Shown here piece by piece: positions 47,615-59,523 of a stretch of DNA of 64,000 nucleotides; within the stretch, counting starts at the first letter, position 1, and every line of letters starts with the position of its first letter. A program made the position numbers and the translations under genes. Source of the stretch: Sequoia sempervirens (taxonomy: Eukaryota > Streptophyta > Pinopsida > Cupressales > Cupressaceae); assembly GCA_007258455.2 (NCBI GenBank), contig VDFB02270651.1, positions 492,832,571 through 492,896,570 of the forward strand, read 5' to 3'. Under the pieces are notes generated by a model that saw only the letters and a program-made list of their open reading frames with translations, ran no database searches and was not told the origin of the DNA.

Positions 47615-49411
47615 CAAATATATGAAATTTTCTCCTTGCCATGTGATAGTTGTAGGATCATTGCATACTCACTATCACATGCTTTACATCCATTGCAAAT
47701 CATTTTCTTTTCAAGGAGCTCATTCTCATCCCTCATCTCAACTCATTCTTTTCTTGCACTTAGTGGGGGCAATGGGTTAGATAGCCTTGTCCTAGTTTAG
47801 CACTTGGTGTTGTCCCTTTTGCTAGTTGTCCACCTTCCACATATATTGAACAAGATTGGGATACATATGACCTTATATAGGCTGACTCACATGTGCCTTA
47901 CTAGGACTCTTTCCTTTGTTTTCTTTTTTTCATGTTCATTGTGTGATTGCATGTGCACAATTTGATCTCCCAGTATAGTTTTGTTTGATGTATCTCTTCA
48001 TGTGCATTCCTCTATTTGTATCTACATTCTTCTATAAGTTGTAAAATTTTATCTTTTCCCTTTTGTCTCATGCTTTCCTTTTGGAGATGATGCAAGGTGT
48101 CGAGACATTTAGGTCTCTTCCATTTTGACCCAAATTTTTTTCTTTGTTTTCACTCTCTATGTGTCATTCTTCTTGTTCTATGAGTATTTGGGGAATGATG
48201 ATGTTTTTGAGCTCTATAAAAACATTGTAGCAAAGATAGACTGACCCCAAATCTGTAGATCCCTTATGTGTTTGGGATTTTATTTTGGGGGAAACCCCTC
48301 TCCTTTTTCATGACATAGCTTCATTTGGAAACATATGACTTGGCATAGGGATTTCTGAATAAGCTCACATGTCTTCTTTATTGTTTAGCATTGATTATTT
48401 GCTACTTTAAAGTAAATTGCTCACAACATGGTGTTAGTAATTTCTTTTTAAAAGTGGGGGCATACATTGACATTATTATTTTAATTTTTTTTTACATTCC
48501 TTATGTTTATTGTGCAATTTTCTTACTTCTTGCGACTTGTCTTTTTCTTGGTGGTGTCATTGGGTTTGATGTCCTCCAAGAGTTTGACCTTTCTTGGAAT
48601 ATGCATTTCCTCTTAGTGGGGATGCTACGTTTTGCATTCCATAAGTTGCAAATCTTTTATCTTGGACTTGTCCTCTCTTGGAGACATTAGGCATGGTGTT
48701 CCCTAAGAGGAGACCTTACACGAACTAAGCGAGATCCCTTTGAACATGATTATTTGAATTTTTGTTCATAGGTGTTTAGCATAACACAACTTGCTAACCT
48801 TGTGTAGCTCAAACCCTTTTCAAGGCCACCAAGCATAACACACTTTGCTTGCCCATGGAGCCTTGCCTTGTTTGTTCATAGGTGCTTACAATAACGTAGC
48901 TTGTTAGGCCTTATGAAGCTCGTAGTTTATATTTTTTTTGTGGTGCCTTATTGAAGTTATCAGAGATATAGCTTTGGTATGGTATGGGAGCCTAATAAGA
49001 TTCTCTCATTTGCCACCCCTTTTGTGTTTTTATTTTATGGCGCCTTATTGAATTTAGCAGAGGAATAACTTTGATATGGTATAAGAGCCTAATAAGATTC
49101 TCTCATTTTCCATCCTTGAGGGCTCACCTAGTGGACAACCAAAGTTCCATTAGATCATGTGAGCGTGTGTGTTTTTTTCATAGTGGACAACTAGAGTTTC
49201 ACTTGTGAACATTTTTGGACAAAAATTCAAGGTGTGTTTGACATCGAGTTAGATAGTTGAGGCTTCCACCATTTTTATTTTTATCTTTTCTTTAACTTCT
49301 TTGGATATGGTATGATTCAGTATCTTGTCGTTGCTGCATACATATGTTTTTATTGTCTACTTTAGTGTGATTTTGACACAAGGTCATCCTCTCACTAAAG
49401 TGGGGGCTAGA

Positions 49412-50920
49412 TTTAGTGATGAAAAATGTATCGCTTTACATTTTCTCACTTGTTTGGGCCATCGTAGTTAAATTGGACTTAATTGTTCCTTAATTTAGTG
49501 TTGTAAAGTGTAATGCTTTACACTTTCACACTTATTTAGGGCTCCTTTAATTAATTGAGATTAATTATGCCTTAATTGGTCCTTTAATTCATTTTCCAAG
49601 CCTATTTATTACATTTTCCAAAGGGGAAATGCGACATTCATTTATGCCTAAACATAACACTTATCATTGAGAAATTGTGTCCTAAGTTTAGAGACCTAGG
49701 AAACATTCACCCATGGGCGAATGGGTCCTCCCTTAACCTTAGGACCTAAATTTAAACTATATTTTTGGAATTATTTTAATGTTTTCAAATTTTTGATTCA
49801 ATGTCAACTTGTGATATTTGAATTTTGAGAAATTGAGGATACATACCTATAAATATAAGGTTATTTCACTAAGTTTCATCTAAGCAATACAATATTTTTA
49901 TGTGACTTCACAAGAGAAATTCAAGAGAATTTTGGAGAACTTCAAGAGAATTCAAAGGAAGATTTATAAGAGTTTTATTATAACATTCAAGATCCAATTG
50001 TCATATCAAAGTCTTCTTGCATCATTCATGTTTTTGGAGCTAACATTTTGATGCAAATTTCATGATCCATTCAAGCATTCAAAGCACTATTTCAAGCAAG
50101 ATTCAAAGTTCAAGATCCACATCCATTGAAGCCATTTCATGCAAGTTGTAGATCTATATTCCAAGGTTTATTCAAGAATTTGTTGAGTGATAACATAGTT
50201 TTGTTCATTCTTCATCCCCTCTTTCATGCTTTTATTAATTTCAAGGTTTGATTACCAAAATGGGGTTTGACCAAGGCAAACCCCCATTCACAGGAAATAA
50301 ATTTTTTTCCCTCTCATGTTGTGTTTGAAGATCTAGGTGGAAGAAAGCCCAAAGATCTCTTAAAGAGCAAATTTGAAGAAGTTGACAAAGTTGTAAATGT
50401 TGTCATCTCACGAAAACTCATCTACAAAAATTATTTCGGACTTTTCAACATTGAAACCCGAAGAATTGGGAAGTGAAGAGATAGGACTAGAGGCTCACAA
50501 AAGTTGTAGAATAACCCTAACAAAGGACCCATTTTCCCCTAGGAAAATGAGTCTGGGAAGGTCATCTTTAGAAATTGACTTTTTGTGAAAGGTATGTATT
50601 TGGATCTGTCCTTCTCTGATCTACAATTTGATTGTAGGTTCTATCAATATTGAGTTTAAAACTATTGTCTCAAGTTTTAGATTTCATTTTGGTATTATTT
50701 TACTACTTTTTTGTTTTTTCCCTAAAGTGTTTTTTGACCTTGATCCTCATCCTTCATTCATATGGAAATCTAAAGATTCTGATTTTGGATTGATTCACCT
50801 AAAGGTTGATAATCAATTCATTGTGTGGATCTCATTTCCTAATGAAATAAAGGAGAATAGGTCTATTTATTATAATTTGGGTGAACCCCTTTCTCTCTCA
50901 ACCTATTTTCCATTGTTTCA
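49412..50920 (+). repeat. LTR B (1509 bp), copy 2
   Basis: Starts TTTAGTGATG and ends CATTGTTTCA. The TATA box starts at 49858, 128 bp after the dyad at 49698-49729. It shares the TT start with copy 1. Confidence 0.65.
49698..49729. promoter_or_regulatory. CATTCGCC dyad of LTR B, copy 2
   Basis: Identical in layout to 38058-38089: AGGAAACATTCACCC paired with GGGCGAATGGGTCCT. Confidence 0.65.
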
Positions 50921-52002
50921 GTGGGAAAAAGGGATTTAGGGTCTAAATCACACTTTCTCCCACATCACAATGGAAGAAACAAAAAATAATCACAAACACC
51001 CACTTGACTACTAAGCTCTATGGAAGGGCCAAAATATTGGATCAAGGTTTTTGTTCTCTCTTTGGGGCTTGATTTGATCCACTTCAAATATTTCACCTAC
51101 ACACAAGAGAGGAGAGAAAGGATTGTTTCATATAGGGGCTTGCCTAAGTCAAACCTTGTATTGGTATAGTTAAGTTGGATTCACTTGCGATTAAATATTT
51201 AAAGCCAAGCTAATGGTTGTTGTATAATCTAGCTTCAAATTCTTAGTATTCTTTACCTTTGATCTTGTTTCGTTAGCCTTTATAATAAATGCATGATTAA
51301 CATACTAAAATTGATGTTTAAAGTTTATTTTTCCATGATTTCTAATGATTTTATGTTTCCTTGTTCAATTAATTCTTTTTAGAATGAGTTTTGGAGTATC
51401 TTGTTATAACTATTTTGACCACTTAAATTACACAAAATACATATAAAGTTCACCAACCAAAATAAAAAAATGTACAAAGGGTAAAAATAATAATAGCTTG
51501 TAAGTGTAGAGTTGAAAATAATACAATATTTTTTAAATTTCCATTCAATTCATTTTTCAAGCATTATGAATCTATTCAACATCATAATTATTCAAGAATG
51601 AAAGTATAGTTGAGCTTGGTACAAGAAAATTAAAACCCCAAGTACTAAAAGATCATTTTTTAATAGCTTGTAAATGTTTTCTAACTACTAGAAGTTTGTA
51701 AACATTAATTTTCAAATAGAGGAAAGGAAATAAATTCCTACTGCTTGTTCAATCAAAGCAAATCTTAGAATTTTACAGGCTATGTTTCAATTTCATTTTC
51801 AAAATACATTAATATACAATAATTTTTTTCAATCAAATTTATTTTAAAATTAAATTTGTATATAATAATTTGTTTCAACCAAAATTTAATTATTATGTGG
51901 AAGAAATACATTAATTTTAAATATGATACATTTTACAAAAAAAATGGAATCAATATAAAATATACTCTTGTCATTGAAAATCTTGTTATAAATTATAAAT
52001 TT

Positions 52003-52235
52003 TTATATGTTTATATTACCTTTTTCTAGACTGTAGGAATTGGTCAGGTATTCGTCCCCCTATAAACTGTAGTGCGCTTGGTAAAAAAATTTCAAGTGAT
52101 TGGTGGCACTGGCATGACATGCCCTCTGGTACCATGGGGATGGCAGGGAGGCTCGACCTCGTGACCTCTTTCCTACAACATGATGCTTTAGCCAATCAAG
52201 CTAGGCCCACTACCCATTATATGTTTATATTACCT
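52003..52235 (-). mobile_element. tRNA-derived SINE with 19-bp target-site duplication, copy 2
   Basis: Target-site repeats TTATATGTTTATATTACCT lie at 52003-52021 and 52217-52235. The A-box-like sequence is the complement of 52192-52203 and the B-box-like sequence that of 52148-52158. The same insertion as at 40366-40598, with a handful of substitutions. Confidence 0.85.
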
Positions 52236-52569
52236 ACTAATTATGTTACCTTTTAATATTTTTAGATGATAAATGAATCTTAAATGAGGACTATACATGG
52301 TACAAAGAGATTAAGGAAAACACTCCCTCCACATAAGAGGTGTGCAAATACTAGTAGATGAAGAAATTGAAGATGTGATAATGCCCACTACATAACTAAT
52401 TGAAGGAGTAATTTAACTGATTGTAGTTGTAAGAACATAAGATATTTTAATATAGTGATATTGGACTAAATATGATATGGGAAGATCACTTAAATATGTT
52501 GAGGATAAATAATTTTAATGAGTGGTGGACCAAAGAAATGGGGAATCACCACTAGCACATTAATTAATT

Positions 52570-53065
52570 GTTGAGTAGTTTAACTTCAACTACAAAGAAA
52601 GGTCCTCCAATAGTATTGAGTCTAGAGTAAGAGGAATATGTATTTGAATGGTGTAAGGAGATGGTTGAAGTTAGAAATGGGCTTGAAATTATCAATTTGA
52701 AGGAAAAAAGTTGCACATTTTTTTAAACAAGGCCAAATCCATTTAAGGATGGGATCCCAAGTAAATCTTGGTGGATAAGGCTTATAAAGAATAATCTTAA
52801 ATTTATATTGAGGATAGTTGAAGGTATTGATATAGATAGAGCACTAAATCTAAGGCCTATAGTTATGTCTACATTCTACACATTGTCAAAATCTTATGAT
52901 GCCAATCCTTATGGTCCTCATTGAAATAGAATTATGATAAGATTGGAATTTACGCTAGTAGAAATGAAGCCACACAAGTTTTGGCCAAATTAGGTAGAAT
53001 AAATTTTTCATAGATCATACTAAGGAGAAAATAATGGATAACTATTTTATGTTCTATTATTATTA
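52570..53065 (+). pseudogene. pogo/Tigger-like DDE transposase relic
   Basis: Read on the plus strand: TSTTKKGPPIVLSLE, then a spaced WCKEMVEVRNGLEII, then RPNPFKDGIPSKSWW and DIDRALNLRPIVMSTFY. This is the order of the CENP-B-type helix-turn-helix region of plant pogo-like proteins (linker, GPPxVL, second helix-turn-helix, PFKDGIPG.SW). After a frameshift near 52920 comes YDKIGIYASRNEATQVLAKL, matching the start of the DDE domain (normally NxDETG...). Stops are present and the rest of the catalytic domain is missing. The first part extends into the duplicated segment, so a piece should also lie behind the gap in copy 1. Confidence 0.6.
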
Positions 53066-53580
53066 TCCCTAGGTAATTCTATATATTTATTTGTTCAAGA
53101 GTGTAACAAATAAAAATTATTTCCTTTAACTATTTATATTACATTAATTGAGTTGCAAAAGAAAAAATATAATTTACTAGAAATGAAAGTAAATAATTAG
53201 AAATATAAAATTATAATTATAATATTAGAAAATAAGGAGCTTAGACACACAAGATCTCATTGGTCAATGTGCATATGTGATATGGATATTTTTATGTGAT
53301 GCAATGTTGTTTGTATAGCTTCCACAACTTTTCTTACTAGAAAACTCACTTAAACCTTTCTAAATCACATCTAGAAATACACAAGACATAGAGGAACACA
53401 AAGAAAAATTTCCATGTATGATATAGAAAGAGAAACTAATTTAATTTAAATATTTAAATGAAATAAAATTACAAGAAATAAGAGAAAGGAATGCAAAACC
53501 TTGTTTGCTAAAAAGCTCCAAATAAAAACTTGTAACTAAAAAGAGTAGAAATTTGTGAAATTTGGAAACAAATTCCCCAC
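53066..53580. other. No recognisable feature
   Basis: AT-rich DNA with many stops; nothing supported. Confidence 0.5.
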
Positions 53581-54227
53581 CTTCTATCTTGGAAGTTATG
53601 GAAAGAGAAGAACAATAGGGTCTTCAGGGATCATGAAAGAAACAAAAAAACCATATTCAAGATCATTAGGAACAATATTCAGGATAACTTTTCCTCTTTG
53701 GATTTAAGCCCTCTAATATAATGCCTGATTATATGGAGTTAAGGATTAAATAGAACTGGCCCAAAATATCCCAAATCCTAACTAATCTCAATTGGGCTAA
53801 TATCTCTGCTAGACAAATGACAAAATGGAGACCTTCACGCATTAGGTGGGCCAAGCTCAAATTTCATGGTTGTTTTAAGGGCAACCTTGGGACTGCTACT
53901 ATTAGGGGAGTTATAAGAGATAATCAAGGGAAACTTATTCAAGGCTTTGGGTGGGCCATTAGGGTTAAATCCAACAATGTGGTTGAAGCTATGGTGGCTT
54001 GGTGGAGGATTAAGAGGCTCCTGTGGCTGGGATTTATGAAGGTTGAGATTGAAGGTGACTCTGCTCTTGTTGTGAATATCCTCCTCATTAACAATCCCCC
54101 TCCCTAGAAGATTCATAATATAATTAAAAATTGCAAAAGGGACCTTAAAGGTTTCCATAAAATTAAAATAGGCCACATCCTTAACGAAGATAATACATTA
54201 CAGACTTGGCTTGCAATTTGGGCCTAA
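53581..54227 (+). pseudogene. LINE (L1-type) 3' end with RNase H domain
   Basis: It starts with WKLWKEKNNRVFRDHER, the conserved WxLWKxRNxRxF block after the RT of plant L1 elements. An RNase H-like domain follows (about 53850-54220): KLKFHGCFKGN (first catalytic Asp replaced by His), GVIRDNQGKLIQGFG, NNVVEAMVAWWRIKRL (Glu kept), IEGDSALVVN (Asp kept) and HILNEDNTLQTWLA. Stops lie near 53718, 53746 and 54105. A 5'-truncated, dead LINE copy. Confidence 0.75.
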
Positions 54228-54955
54228 TTTATGATGAGTGGACTTATTGGAATTCAAATTCAAATATCCTAGGAACCTTCCAGAACATTCTTTATTGGGA
54301 TATACTTTACCATTGCTTGGCCCCTCAATATGACTACTCATTCTAAGGTTGATTGTGGTGACTTGGTGGATTTTTCGTTTGTTTTGGGAAATATTTACTT
54401 AACTAGACCATTATTTCCTTGTTGTGGCTTGGCATCGCCACTACTTTTGGGAAAGATAACTATATGGATTATATTAGTTATATCCCTAAGACTCTCACGA
54501 TGGATTATATTTTACATATTTTTACTACCCTTATAATTATTTTATTGTGTACAATATTCATTAATGGTTTAGCATTGTTTGTTGGGCTAAGAGTTCTTAT
54601 CATACTTTATCTCACACTTGGTGTTTCAATCTTAGATATAGCTTGCATAGCTACATCTCGCTCATGCGACTCCTCTTACTTACATGATAGGTCATGTCTC
54701 TTTCTTGATATAATTAATGTCGCTATTATGGTTGATCACCACAAGACAACATGGGTTTTGTGCAATGATAGCATTTGTACTTCCACCATAGGCAATCTTG
54801 ATAGAATAAATAAGACCTTTTGCTATTTATACTAAATTTGAATGCTAAAAAAACATTAAAATTTTTAAAAAAATGGGTTTAAGGTTCTACTATGTTTTTT
54901 TTACACTTCCTTTTGGCCTTCTTTGTTCTCATGTGTCTTGAGTGGGTGTTTGTGT
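54228..54955. other. No recognised gene
   Basis: One 138-codon open stretch (54419-54835) is hydrophobic and Ile/Leu-rich but has no known motif; I do not call it. Confidence 0.4.
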
Positions 54956-56585
54956 TTGATAAGATGGGTGGCCCAAGACTCTGCATGGAGCTAGTCTAAG
55001 CTTATGAGGCCTTGAAGCAGATTATTGAGCTCTAAGATGTCTTCTAAAGAGGTGGTTTCACCCCTTTTTTCAAAACCATGTAGGACTACAATGAAAAGTT
55101 AACTTACAAATTTTGTAACTCTTGGACTAGTAATGGCATGGTCACCATTGGTAATGTGAAGTTTATGGTTTCTAAAAAGATGATTGCAAAAGCCACGAGT
55201 CTCTCCTATGAAGGTATCAAGGTGGAAAAAGAAGTAATGGTAATTACAAAATGTTTATCAATTGCTATTTTAAAGTGAAATATAAAGTTTTTCACATTCA
55301 AAATAGTTACAATCACAAGATGGGGTATCATGAGCATGCATTGCATGAAGTACTTCACCCTTGAAGGCCACTTCAAAATGGTTCACATGTATCATTTTTT
55401 GATTTTTAACCTTTTCTATAGTAAAAAAATGAATCTCCTATTCTTTTTGTTTACCTCTCTTGAAGCTTGGATTGTTAAAGCTGCCTATCCTTCTTTGTAC
55501 ACTAGGGCCTTATCATGGATTTGTATAAATATTATCTGGCCATGACCCCATCCACTAATCCCAAGGTTCATTCTAGTGTCAAAATCAAACTTATCAAAGA
55601 CAAACCCTTCGGGTCCCCTACCCTTGCTAAACCTAACCCTTACTTTGTTGGAAAGGTGGGTCCAAGCCATAAGGGTAAGGGCACTACTGTGATTTTTTCC
55701 ATCCAACATGAGATTCTTGATACCTTGCCTACTAAGAAAAGGAAAGCAACCCCCTATTTGAAAGAAAAACAACATGGTAGTTCTACCAAGAAACCTAAAA
55801 GCCCCAATCTAGATGATGGTGAGGTAATTGAAATTTTTGATGTTGAAGGGATAGAAAATTTGGATTTGGAGCCTACTCCTTCTAACTCCAAAGGGTTTGG
55901 CAATAGAAGGTCTACTAGACTTGCTAAATCCCTTGCCACTACTAACCCTAACACTTGCAAAGGAAATTAGATTCAAGAGATGATTGAGAAGGATGAGTTC
56001 CAGAGGAAGAGGAGTTCCTCAAATTGAGAACCTTGATTTAGAGGTGGATGACTTCAACCACAACTCAGAGGAGATGCAGGACAATGAACCTAATGAGGAA
56101 TAGGTTGTTGTGGAGGATGATGTGGTCGTTATTAGATATGACCATACTATTGAGGTCAACCCTGGGATGCAAAAGTATTACATCCCTCCCTCCCCTAGCC
56201 CTACGGACAACTATATTGACATAGAGGATACTTTCCCTCCTCATAGCCCTACTCAATACTAATAGAAAAGACAAGGAGGTCATAATGAAGTTGTAGGATT
56301 ATGTGTTGGAGCTTGAAAATTTTGGGTATAATAATTTTTTTGATAGGTGTACTCATATGGAAAATGCTATTCCTATGATTACTAAGTTGACCCATGACAT
56401 TATGGAGAATGTTGTTATAGGTACTATATCTGACTGTTCGAAGATTAACAAATAGGAAAACAAGAAAGCTAAAGGTAATGTGGAGGATACCATGTAGGAT
56501 AATGATGATTTTGAACAAAAAGATAAGGAGGATTGGGAAACCTCCCTTGATGCAATCTTGGATGATTGGGACCTGATCTATTAGT
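54956..56585 (+). pseudogene. Retroelement-associated ORF relic (unrecognised)
   Basis: Protein-like sequence spread over broken frames: LTYKFCNSWTSNGMVTIGNV, then MKYFTLEGHFKMVHMYHFL, then a Lys/Pro-rich part open over 55515-55970 (KIKLIKDKPFGSPTLAKPN, RRSTRLAKSLATT), then an acidic part ending TSLDAILDDWDLIY near 56582. The globular start, basic-acidic middle and acidic end look like one original ORF of about 500 codons. I cannot name its family. The layout (globular half, then disordered charged half) is similar to the extra ORF of the Tat element, but no sequence match was found by eye. Confidence 0.4.
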
Positions 56586-57179
56586 TGCGTCATATGTTGT
56601 GTTTTCTGGGCTCTCTATTTTTGTTGTTTCATTGTTTCTCCAGGCCTGCGTGCCCTTTGCCGTTTCTTTGGGCCCACATGTCCTACTACTACATTCTTAA
56701 TATACTTGTAATGTTCTAAACTTTTGGGACTAGGGCCTTTTTCTTGCTTTTTTAGTCAAAAACATTATTTAAAATTATAACTGTAATCTATGAAGGTACT
56801 CCACTCATGTATTCTATATTAAAAGGAGAAGAAGAATATTATGTAACAAATAATTTTATCCCCAAAGTAATAGGAACATGCAATGGTCTATAATTATTCA
56901 TGTTAAACCTCTAAAAACTTATATTGACATACTTAATTTGTCCAAGCTATAAATTTATATTTTCTCTCTCTCTCTTATTGTCTCCATATGAAGAATCTAT
57001 TTAGTCACACATACACCTTCCATTTTAAAGCTAGTTTCAAATTGATACTTTAGTTTCAAAATTATTTTTTCCCATTTCTAATGAACACAATATCATGAAT
57101 ATATAATGCACAATAATCAAGAAATGATCACCACCAAATTTATGATAAATAAAGTGTTCTAATTTAGAATTGTTATATC
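56586..57179. other. No recognised gene
   Basis: A Cys/Trp-poor, T-rich stretch follows the relic; no coding or RNA signal is supported. Confidence 0.45.
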
Positions 57180-58750
57180 CTAAACTAGACAAAAATGTAT
57201 CAATTTTTCAATACCACATCCTAGGAGACTTCTTGAAGCCACACACATATTTCTTTAACCTAAAAATAAATTTATCTTTACCTTTCACCATGGAGTGCTA
57301 TGGTTGTGTCATAGAAATTTCTTCTTCTTAATCACCATGAAGAAAAGTAGTTTTCACATCCATTTGTTCAGTCTTCAAATCATAAGTTGTTGAAATTGAA
57401 AGAAATAATCTAATGGATGAAATTTTATGAATAGGATAAAATGTATCACTCTAATTTCCCCCCTCAATGTGTAAGTAACCTTTACCAAGAAAATTCACCT
57501 TGTACCTTTCAATATTTCCATTAAAATGCATTTTCTTATTAAATACATATTTATAGCCAATAGTTGTGTCCTTCAGGAAAAGCAACCAAGTCCTATGTAT
57601 CATTTATTTTAAGTACTACCATCTCTTCATTCATGAATATTTTCTAAGACTCTAAATCATGCATACATAAATCCTCTTGCACAAATCTAAGTCCATCAAG
57701 GTTAGTATTAAAGAAAATATACACCTCCAATCACTAGGGAATGCCTTTCTAGTGTCTATATACACCTAGTTGACCTTTGAACAAGATGAGTAGAAAATAT
57801 TCCTCCTTTTATTGAAATATTCCAAATTTGAAGAGGTTTCCTCAATTTAGATTTCATTTCTATAAGAGGAAACAAAAACACATCTACTTTTCACTTTGTT
57901 TTAGATACAATCCAACAAAATAAGGATTAGTCCCTTTACAAATAACATTTCTACTATATAATATCTTTTCTATAATAGGACTCTAAAGCTTGTATTCTTT
58001 CTCATGATAATTGTAAGTGATGAAAATAGATTTAATAACCTTGTTCTCTAATTTAGTATGCTTCTCCATTGACATGTGTATATGCCTCACAACCAAAAGC
58101 ATAAAGATGCCTTAATGAATGATTTCTACGTAACCACATGTCCATAGACATTTTATCAACATGATAATATAATGGACCTATTCATTAGGTAGCATGTAGT
58201 GGCTAGAACCTTGGTCCAAAACCTTTGTTCCAAGCTAGCTCTATGTAGCATATTCCTAGTCTTCTTGATCAATGTCTTATTTATCCTCTTTGCAACTCCA
58301 CTCTATTGTGAAGATTACAAAATTGTCTTCTACCTTTAAATGCCACAATCCTCAAAAAAGTAATCAAAATATGTAGAAAAATATTCACCATCATTATTAG
58401 TCCTCAAATACATAATTTTTTAACCAATCTAAGTTTCTACTATATATCTTTGAACTCCTTAAAATGACTGAAAAATTTAGATTTTATTACCTGTTTTGAA
58501 TTACTATATATAATAGTCATCTATAAAAGCAACATAACAAAAAATATATAATTGAAGGAACATCTACAAGACCAAACACATCTAAATGAATAATATCCAA
58601 TAACCTAAAAGACAAACAAGAACTTGATTTCATACAATATTCCTAGGGTAATGATGTAACTATTAATGCTCTATGATGCTCTTGATTTCCTCACTTCTAG
58701 GGTTTCTTGCATTATTCCTCTATATTTTTAAATGGATATGAAATGTCCTT
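57180..58750 (-). pseudogene. pol: Ty1/copia integrase - RT fragment
   Basis: Read on the minus strand from about 58410 there are integrase core pieces (a TNNDGEYFS-like stretch, SQQSGVAKRINKTLI, ARNMLHR-like sequence, a FWTKVLATTCYLMNRS-like block). Near 57360-57180 come RT pieces: LNKWM preceding KLLFF, MVKGKDKFIFRLKKYV, CGFKKSPRMWY. The order and motifs fit copia pol (NGVxERxNRT; LYGLKQSPRxWY). Many stops and frameshifts; the catalytic YVDD part is absent. A decayed fragment, different from the one at 18880-20170. Confidence 0.65.
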
Positions 58751-59523
58751 GAATACAATATAACACATAAATCTACATAGACATGCACTAAGTTGGCTAA
58801 CAATGACTAGTAGAAAAAAGTTGAAAATGTACAATTTGAATTGAGATTTAAACAATCAAGGTTTAGACCCAAATACATAGAAGTGACCTAAGTCAATTTC
58901 ACACTCATAAATCTAAACCAAAGTGATAAATGAGAACTCTTAAGACTAGAATTGATTCATAAAAATAAAGAATGAATGAAAACAAACTAGAATACAAATA
59001 GACATAAATACAAATATACAATTTTCAACATTACAAAAACATCTAAATTAAATTTTATTTTATTTATATACTAATATTTAATATTATTTATACTCATCTT
59101 ATAATATCAAATAAGATTAAATTCTTCTTGAACCCTCCATTCATCTCTTACAAATCTTTAATGCTACTTGTGCTCATTGTATAATATCAAAGTCGTCTCC
59201 TAACATTATTAGTCTCATGTTTCTTAACCATTTACTCTCTTTTTAAGGGTTTTTAATTGGAAGCAAAGAATTGAATTTAAGGATTGCAGCAACAAAGAGA
59301 CACAAGGCCTCCTAGATTTAAATTGACTTTAGTGGACAACATTTAATATGATAAATAAAATATTTAAAAAGGTACAGAACCACGAGATTTTACATGAAAA
59401 ACAATTAATTCCTTAAAATTTACAAATTATAGAGAAACAATTCAACGGCCTCCTAAGGTGCTAGGACAACATATCATAATAACGTCCTCCCGAGGCTTAT
59501 TATTCTTGGGGTGCTAATCAACT
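58751..59523. other. Intergenic DNA downstream of HAK/KUP
   Basis: AT-rich and without coding signal. It should hold the 3' UTR of the minus-strand gene; an AATAAT variant signal (complement of ATTATT near 59499) lies about 25 bp past the stop, which would be unusually close. I cannot fix the poly(A) site. Confidence 0.4.

Larger units (their letters stand above)
42133..52613 (+). repeat. 10.5-kb duplicated segment, copy 2
   Basis: Copy of 30477-40976. Left of the junction the two loci differ (TIR element here, gag-protease unit there). To the right, homology is cut by the gap in copy 1, while this copy continues into a pogo-like transposase relic. All internal features (LTR A, two ORFs, LTR B, SINE) occur in the same order. 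Confidence 0.85.

Noticed and set aside
54419..54835. Hydrophobic 138-codon open frame as a membrane protein gene
   Set aside because: No start context, homologous motif or conserved neighbour; Ile/Leu-rich from AT-rich DNA.
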